NCBI GenBank assembly: GCA_965214635.1
Contig: OZ243964.1
Location: forward strand, 1,054,001-1,118,000
Length of the DNA: 64,000 bases
Direction: 5' to 3'
From: Bin90 sp965214635
GTDB lineage: Bacteria > Chloroflexota > Dehalococcoidia > Lucifugimonadales > JADFKI01
Position 1 is the stretch's first letter, and each line of letters opens with the position of its first letter. A model generated the notes under the pieces. It saw only the letters and a list, made by a program, of their open reading frames with translations. It ran no database searches and was not told where the DNA came from. Shown in pieces: positions 63,107 through 64,000 of this stretch. The translations under genes and the position numbers were made by a program.

Positions 63107-64000
63107 TCAGGTGGTCGAAGACAGAAGCCCCCGGCGTTGCAGCAGTACCAACAGGTTGTGATGCGTCCACGCTGTGCCCATTCGCTCCCGACGCCTTATC
63201 TCTCGCTGAAACCGCTCCAACCGAGATGTGGTCTTGTATCTAAACTGACCAGTACCCAGATGCGCCAATCCCTTAACCAGCGCCTTCTTGCACCACATCA
63301 ACCCACGACCACCCGTCAACTTCACTATCCGAGAAGCCAATTTCCTTGCCTCAGCCAAGTCTTCTGACATCAGCAACTCTTTGGCTTCATCCCAGCCCAC
63401 CTCGCCTATGTTGCGCCTGTACTCCCTAAGCAGATGGAACTGGCATAGCTGATGGGCTGTGCCTTTGCCATAGACCATTCCAATGGCCTCTGCTATCGCT
63501 CTGTCCCCATCGCTCACTAGGTGGGCAGGCTGCCTTATCCCACGCTCATAGGCTTCGGTCAGCGTGTCTTCCCAACTCCCGAACGCCGCCATCACACCGC
63601 CCTTGTCGTCCCGGAACACCTTCAATTCCTGCTTCCCGCCACGAACACCCACCCACACTCCGTCCATCTCCGCCACATCACCAGTAAGCGCAGGTCGCTC
63701 CAACTTCTCCTGCTTGAGCCACTTGCACAGCGTGCTCTTGGCGAACCCATACAGATCACCGACCTTGGCATAACTCAACCCCATCGCCGCCAGTCTCACC
63801 GCCTCTTCACGCGTTTTTTTGAGTACGACTTGCGGCGCTCCACATCGCCCACTAGCTCCATACCACTCTGCATATCTCCGCACTTCCCACATCTGAACAC
63901 GGGCATTGCCAAGTTTACTGCGCCATACTTGGTGATGAGTGTGCGTCGATAGCTGTGGTGGCGTGCCATCGCTAAGTCGCAGGCTTTGCACATCGGCTTG
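63107..64000 (-). CDS. Transposase with programmed -1 frameshift signal, N-terminus off window
   Basis: The leftward N-terminal frame (within 63796-64000) reads GAVNLAMPVFRCGKCGDMQS and stops at SYSKKRVKRR. The continuing frame has LAAMGLSYAKVGDLYGFAKS (helix-turn-helix), a DDE-type core with VAEMDGVWVGVRGG, and HLVSDGDRAIAEAIG. They join by -1 shift at a run of seven A (63814-63820) followed by C, i.e. A-AAA-AAA-C in zero frame, a textbook slippery heptamer. Family resembles Mutator/ISLre2-like transposases; I do not assign it. The upstream end is outside the window. Confidence 0.7.
   Translation of the reverse strand, partial: QADVQSLRLSDGTPPQLSTHTHHQVWRSKLGNARVQMWEVRRYAEWYGASGRCGAPQVVLKKTREEAVRLAAMGLSYAKVGDLYGFAKSTLCKWLKQEKLERPALTGDVAEMDGVWVGVRGGKQELKVFRDDKGGVMAAFGSWEDTLTEAYERGIRQPAHLVSDGDRAIAEAIGMVYGKGTAHQLCQFHLLREYRRNIGEVGWDEAKELLMSEDLAEARKLASRIVKLTGGRGLMWCKKALVKGLAHLGTGQFRYKTTSRLERFQREIRRRERMGTAWTHHNLLVLLQRRGLLSSTT

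Overview
The window looks like a chromosomal contig of an uncultured GC-rich bacterium, most probably a member of the Chloroflexota (SAR202 or Dehalococcoidia-like). The reasons are the short IF-2 and ThrRS lacking extra N-terminal domains, the Pro/Thr-rich surface protein carrying 24-residue leucine-rich repeats, the lone molybdenum hydroxylase subunit, and a transposase remnant of a type I associate with that phylum. The phylum call is inference. There is no rRNA or tRNA gene in the window to anchor it, and I saw no CRISPR array.

Left part (1-47 kb) is ordinary chromosome. A minus-strand cluster of exported copper-type proteins (CopC-like, two membrane-anchored exported proteins, a His-rich protein) is followed by HNH nuclease and CvpA genes and then the nusA-ylxR-infB-rbfA-truB translation/transcription operon. 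Next come a molybdenum hydroxylase subunit, a GroEL without GroES, and the repeat-rich LRR protein. After these lie a GldA/GldFG/DUF4340 ABC exporter, recF, the tig-clpP-clpX proteostasis operon, and a sirohaem sulfite/nitrite reductase with a highly structured leader. An SDR, an esterase, a UGSC-type selenoprotein with its partner gene, a PfkB kinase, an MFS transporter and an MBL hydrolase follow. The left part ends with thrS-infC-rpmI, a dehydrogenase, an M16 protease and a class V aminotransferase. Several genes use unusual starts: infC appears to begin with AUC, rpmI and others with TTG, and recF has no canonical start codon before its conserved N-terminus.

Right part (47-64 kb) is an accessory island with visibly higher A/T content, bounded by insertion sequences. 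A disrupted IS982-family element at 47.0-48.05 kb sits directly beside a DNA-phosphorothioation (Dnd-like) locus at 48.1-61.4 kb. The right border holds a degenerate transposase, an IS1-family element and a further transposase with a -1 frameshift signal that runs off the window.

The island holds a cysteine desulfurase (DndA), a DndC-like PP-loop/Fe-S protein, DndB (DGQHR domain) and a DndD-like SMC ATPase split by a frameshift. It also has parts that the classical dndBCDE/dndFGH set lacks: a DUF4007 protein, a 1125-residue P-loop ATPase, a GIY-YIG-type nuclease candidate, a PLD-plus-SF2-helicase protein and two small unknown proteins. No recognisable DndE, DndF, DndG, DndH or SspE is present. 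The genes form two convergent operons plus a divergent dndA. A 10-bp perfect palindrome lies in the divergent promoter region. This looks like a variant sulfur-modification/restriction system and is the main candidate for a poorly described system here.
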